From Bin55 sp963664665 (GTDB lineage: Bacteria; Pseudomonadota; Gammaproteobacteria; Pseudomonadales; Azotimanducaceae), in assembly GCA_963664665.2 (NCBI GenBank), contig CAXXMH010000001.1, positions 110,096-174,095 on the forward strand: 64,000 nucleotides of DNA. Direction: 5' to 3'. The notes under the pieces are model-generated. The model saw nothing but the letters and a program-made list of their open reading frames with translations, was not told where the DNA came from and ran no database searches. Shown one piece after another: positions 62,120 to 64,000 of this stretch (position 1 is the first letter of the stretch; every line of letters starts with the position of its first letter). Made by a program: the position numbers and the translations under genes.

Positions 62120-63313
62120 GTGTTCAAAGCAACTAAAGTCCGTCTATATCCGACCTCAGATCAACGCCGTGCGCTGGCGTTTCAATTCGGGGCGATGCGA
62201 TGGGCATACAACTTCGCCTTGCATTGGCGCCGCGCAGCCTGGGCAGGAAAGGGCGAACGAATCAGCAAGCGGATGACCCTGGATCGCCTGGTGGAATTGA
62301 AGGCGGCCGAGGAAACTGCGTGGCTCAAGGAAGCGGACAGCCAGGCGTTGCAGCAATCGGTGATGCATCTGGATGATGCGTTCAGGCGATTCTTCAAGGG
62401 GCTGGGGCGCTACCCGCGCTTTAAAAGCAAGCACGGCAAGCAATCCATGTCCTACCCGCAACGGGTCAAGGTCGTGGAGGGACGCGCTCTGTACTTACCC
62501 AAAGTGGGTGTTGTCAAGGCTGTGCTGCACCGGGAGCTGGTTGGCAGGATTAAAACTGTGACCGTCTCGCACACGGCAACAGGGAAGTACTACGCCTCGA
62601 TCCTGTGCGATGACGGACAGGACGCGCCTGAACCTATCAAAGAGCTTGCGGAGGAGAACGTCACGGGGTTGGATATGGGTTTGTCCCATCTGGTGATCGC
62701 CAGCACCGGCGAGAAACAAAGCAACCCGCGCTTTTTAAATCGTGCCTCGGCGAACTTGCGGCGCAAGCAACAATCCCTGTCCCGGAAAAAGAAGGGATCC
62801 GCCAACCGCAACAAGGCGCGCGTGCTGGTTGCCAAGGCGCATGAGAGGGTAGCCAATGCACGCAACGACTTCCAGCACAAATGGTCGAGACGACTGATTG
62901 ACGAAAACCAAGCAATCTGCGTGGAGACACTGAAAGTCAAAAACATGCTCAAAAACCGCAGGCTGTCTAAAGCGATCGCTGATGCGGCATGGAGTGAACT
63001 GGTGCGGAAGCTGGATTACAAGGCGACTTGGGCAGGCAAGCACCTGGTGCGGATTGATCCCTGGTATGCGTCCACCAAAACCTGTTGCCACTGCGCCTCG
63101 AAAAGGGCGAGCCTGCCCCTGTCAGCACGTCAATGGACGTGCACAACATGTGGCGCGGCTCATGACCGGGACATTAACGCTGCGCTGAACATCAAACAGC
63201 AAGGCATCCTGCAATTGAAGGCGGAAGGGCTATCCGTCTCTGCTTGTGGAGGCTTGCGTAAGACGGGCACATTGCCCGCTGCTGCCTGTGAAGCAAGAAA
63301 CCTCGTCCTTTAG
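62120..63313 (+). CDS. tnpB: TnpB RNA-guided nuclease of IS200/IS605 family
   Basis: Start GTG 62120 gives VFKATKVRLYPTSDQRRAL, the usual N terminus (an upstream ATG at 62069 overlaps tnpA). 397 residues. RuvC residues: Asp in VTGLDMGLSHLVIAS, Glu in AICVETLKVKNML and Asp in AHDRDINAALNI, with zinc ribbon CCHC...CTTC. TnpB proteins are DNA nucleases guided by a right-end-derived RNA. All key residues look intact although tnpA is not. The stop codon lies inside the right-end hairpin. Confidence 0.93.
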   Translation: MFKATKVRLYPTSDQRRALAFQFGAMRWAYNFALHWRRAAWAGKGERISKRMTLDRLVELKAAEETAWLKEADSQALQQSVMHLDDAFRRFFKGLGRYPRFKSKHGKQSMSYPQRVKVVEGRALYLPKVGVVKAVLHRELVGRIKTVTVSHTATGKYYASILCDDGQDAPEPIKELAEENVTGLDMGLSHLVIASTGEKQSNPRFLNRASANLRRKQQSLSRKKKGSANRNKARVLVAKAHERVANARNDFQHKWSRRLIDENQAICVETLKVKNMLKNRRLSKAIADAAWSELVRKLDYKATWAGKHLVRIDPWYASTKTCCHCASKRASLPLSARQWTCTTCGAAHDRDINAALNIKQQGILQLKAEGLSVSACGGLRKTGTLPAAACEARNLVL

Positions 63314-63320
63314 GGCGGGG
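63301..63320 (+). ncRNA. Right-end hairpin and probable 3' end of the TnpB guide RNA scaffold
   Basis: CCTCGTCC and GGGCGGGG pair around a short TTTA loop with two G-T pairs, overlapping the tnpB stop at 63311-63313. In this family the guide RNA (omega/reRNA) covers the tnpB 3' end and right end, with the guide being the flanking DNA. If the element ends near 63329, the guide would start around CTAGCTTGCCCGTCGACC. Extent is inferred. Confidence 0.5.
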
Positions 63321-63369
63321 AGTAGTCACCTAGCTTGCCCGTCGACCTTCGGAGCTGAGACGCAGTACT

Positions 63370-64000
63370 TTGAGCAATCCACGCCTAATCATCGATACGG
63401 ATCCTGGACACGACGATGCGATCGCCTTGATCCTCGCGCATCACTTTGCAGATGTTGTTGGGATCACCACGGTTGCCGGCAATACGACCGTCGAAAATGC
63501 CACGACGAACGCGATTCGTATTTGTGATCTGCTTCATGTCTCGACACCTGTGCATCGTGGTGCATCGGCACCACTCGTCGCCGCACCAGATTTCGCGAGT
63601 GAAGTACACGGAGACGATGGCTTGGGAGGTATTCAACTACCGGTGCCTTCACGAGCGGAAACTAGTGATCGCGCGATTGAATACCTGCTTGATTCTGTTG
63701 ACTCCGATGTATGGGTCGTTGCGGTTGGACCGTTGACGAACATTGCAAGCGTTTTAAATCGAGACAAGTCTTGGTTTGAAAGGATCGCTGGTCTCTCATT
63801 GATGGGTGGTACGGCAGGCGGCGGGAACGTCACTGCAGCTGCGGAATTCAATGTTTATTTCGACCCAGAAGCTGCTGATGTCGTGTTTCGCGCGGGAGGA
63901 AAGACGCTGATGAGTGGTTTGAATCTCACGCATCAAGTCCAGATTTCAGCAACTGAACTAGAGCACGTAGTCAAATCGTCACCTGAAAGTGAGCGCACTC
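63370..64000 (+). CDS. Inosine/uridine-preferring nucleoside hydrolase family protein (3' end beyond window)
   Basis: Open from TTG 63370 to the window edge, 210 codons visible. It begins NPRLIIDTDPGHDDAIALIL, the DTDPGxDD calcium-binding signature, followed by VVGITTVAGNTTVENATTNA, WVVAVGPLTNIA and LSLMGGTAGGGNVTAAAEFN with family-conserved residues. It hydrolyses N-glycosidic bonds of nucleosides or related ribosides. The IS element ends about 40-50 bases before the start, so its native promoter region may have been displaced. The start codon is uncertain; no good ribosome site is seen. Confidence 0.9.
   Translation, partial: MSNPRLIIDTDPGHDDAIALILAHHFADVVGITTVAGNTTVENATTNAIRICDLLHVSTPVHRGASAPLVAAPDFASEVHGDDGLGGIQLPVPSRAETSDRAIEYLLDSVDSDVWVVAVGPLTNIASVLNRDKSWFERIAGLSLMGGTAGGGNVTAAAEFNVYFDPEAADVVFRAGGKTLMSGLNLTHQVQISATELEHVVKSSPESERT

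Larger units (their letters stand above)
61637..63320. mobile_element. IS200/IS605-type insertion element (tnpA inactive, tnpB intact)
   Basis: Left-end hairpin CCCCGTC (61637-61643)/GACGGGG (61650-61656), divergent tnpA and tnpB, and a right-end hairpin at 63301-63320 define the element; ends are approximate. As expected for the family there are no inverted terminal repeats, only subterminal hairpins, and both hairpins share a similar sequence (CCYCGTCCTTxA...GGGG). Base and codon use inside tnpB (many ctg, ggc, cgc and cgg codons) differs from neighbouring genes, which use cga, tcg and gtc heavily, a sign of transfer. Confidence 0.85.

Overview
The window looks like chromosome from a gammaproteobacterium, probably a free-living aerobic and possibly marine one. 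Evidence for this is the set of families present: a two-gene EtfBA with ETF:quinone oxidoreductase, a quinone-linked PyrD, LexA next to TopA, a GspE-M type II secretion operon, a MoxR/DUF58/DUF4381/Bat operon and DUF1285. This is inference from gene content; no 16S or other rRNA or tRNA gene is visible. Genes are densely packed on both strands, TTG and GTG starts are common, and codon use is even except inside one IS200/IS605-type element.

Layout. 0-9.7 kb: glutathione reductase, an AGCS amino acid/cation symporter with an extra soluble insert, a dioxygenase gene broken by an amber codon, SppA, MurF, MoaA and DUF1285. 10-14.6 kb: ETF:QO divergent from etfBA, then pyrB, which has no ordinary start codon at the family start. 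14.9-29.3 kb is an export and proteolysis region: a small secreted protein resembling a subtilase prodomain, a Calx-beta/S8/P-domain protease that appears to lack its own prodomain, a HigBA-like toxin-antitoxin pair, the gspE-F-G-H-I-J-K-L-M operon (no gspC, gspD or gspO here), and a TPR metallopeptidase flanked by small secreted proteins whose genes overlap.

29.6-34.1 kb: pterin-dependent aromatic amino acid hydroxylase, zinc-ribbon protein, CysE, NAD kinase, and a MocA-like/XdhC pair for molybdenum hydroxylase maturation. 34.2-41 kb: a six-gene minus-strand operon moxR-DUF58-DUF4381-batA-batB/C-batD. 41-53.6 kb: pyrD, amtB with a strong terminator, an SPFH protein, a RimJ-like/S9 peptidase/Ddl operon with 4-base overlaps, a glutaredoxin-like protein, a crotonase lacking the hydratase glutamates, TatD, a lytic transglycosylase and UspA. 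53.7-60.3 kb: topA convergent with lexA, a PhyH-type dioxygenase, an orphan acyl-CoA carboxyltransferase beta subunit and a heme-motif lipoprotein.

60.3-64 kb: an enolase-superfamily enzyme and a nucleoside hydrolase (cut by the window end) are divergent, and an IS200/IS605 element sits exactly between them. Its TnpB nuclease looks intact, but its TnpA transposase has an amber stop at the codon where the catalytic tyrosine is expected.

The strongest leads are the split prodomain/subtilase pair beside the type II secretion operon, and the transposition-dead IS element that keeps a TnpB gene in a divergent promoter region.
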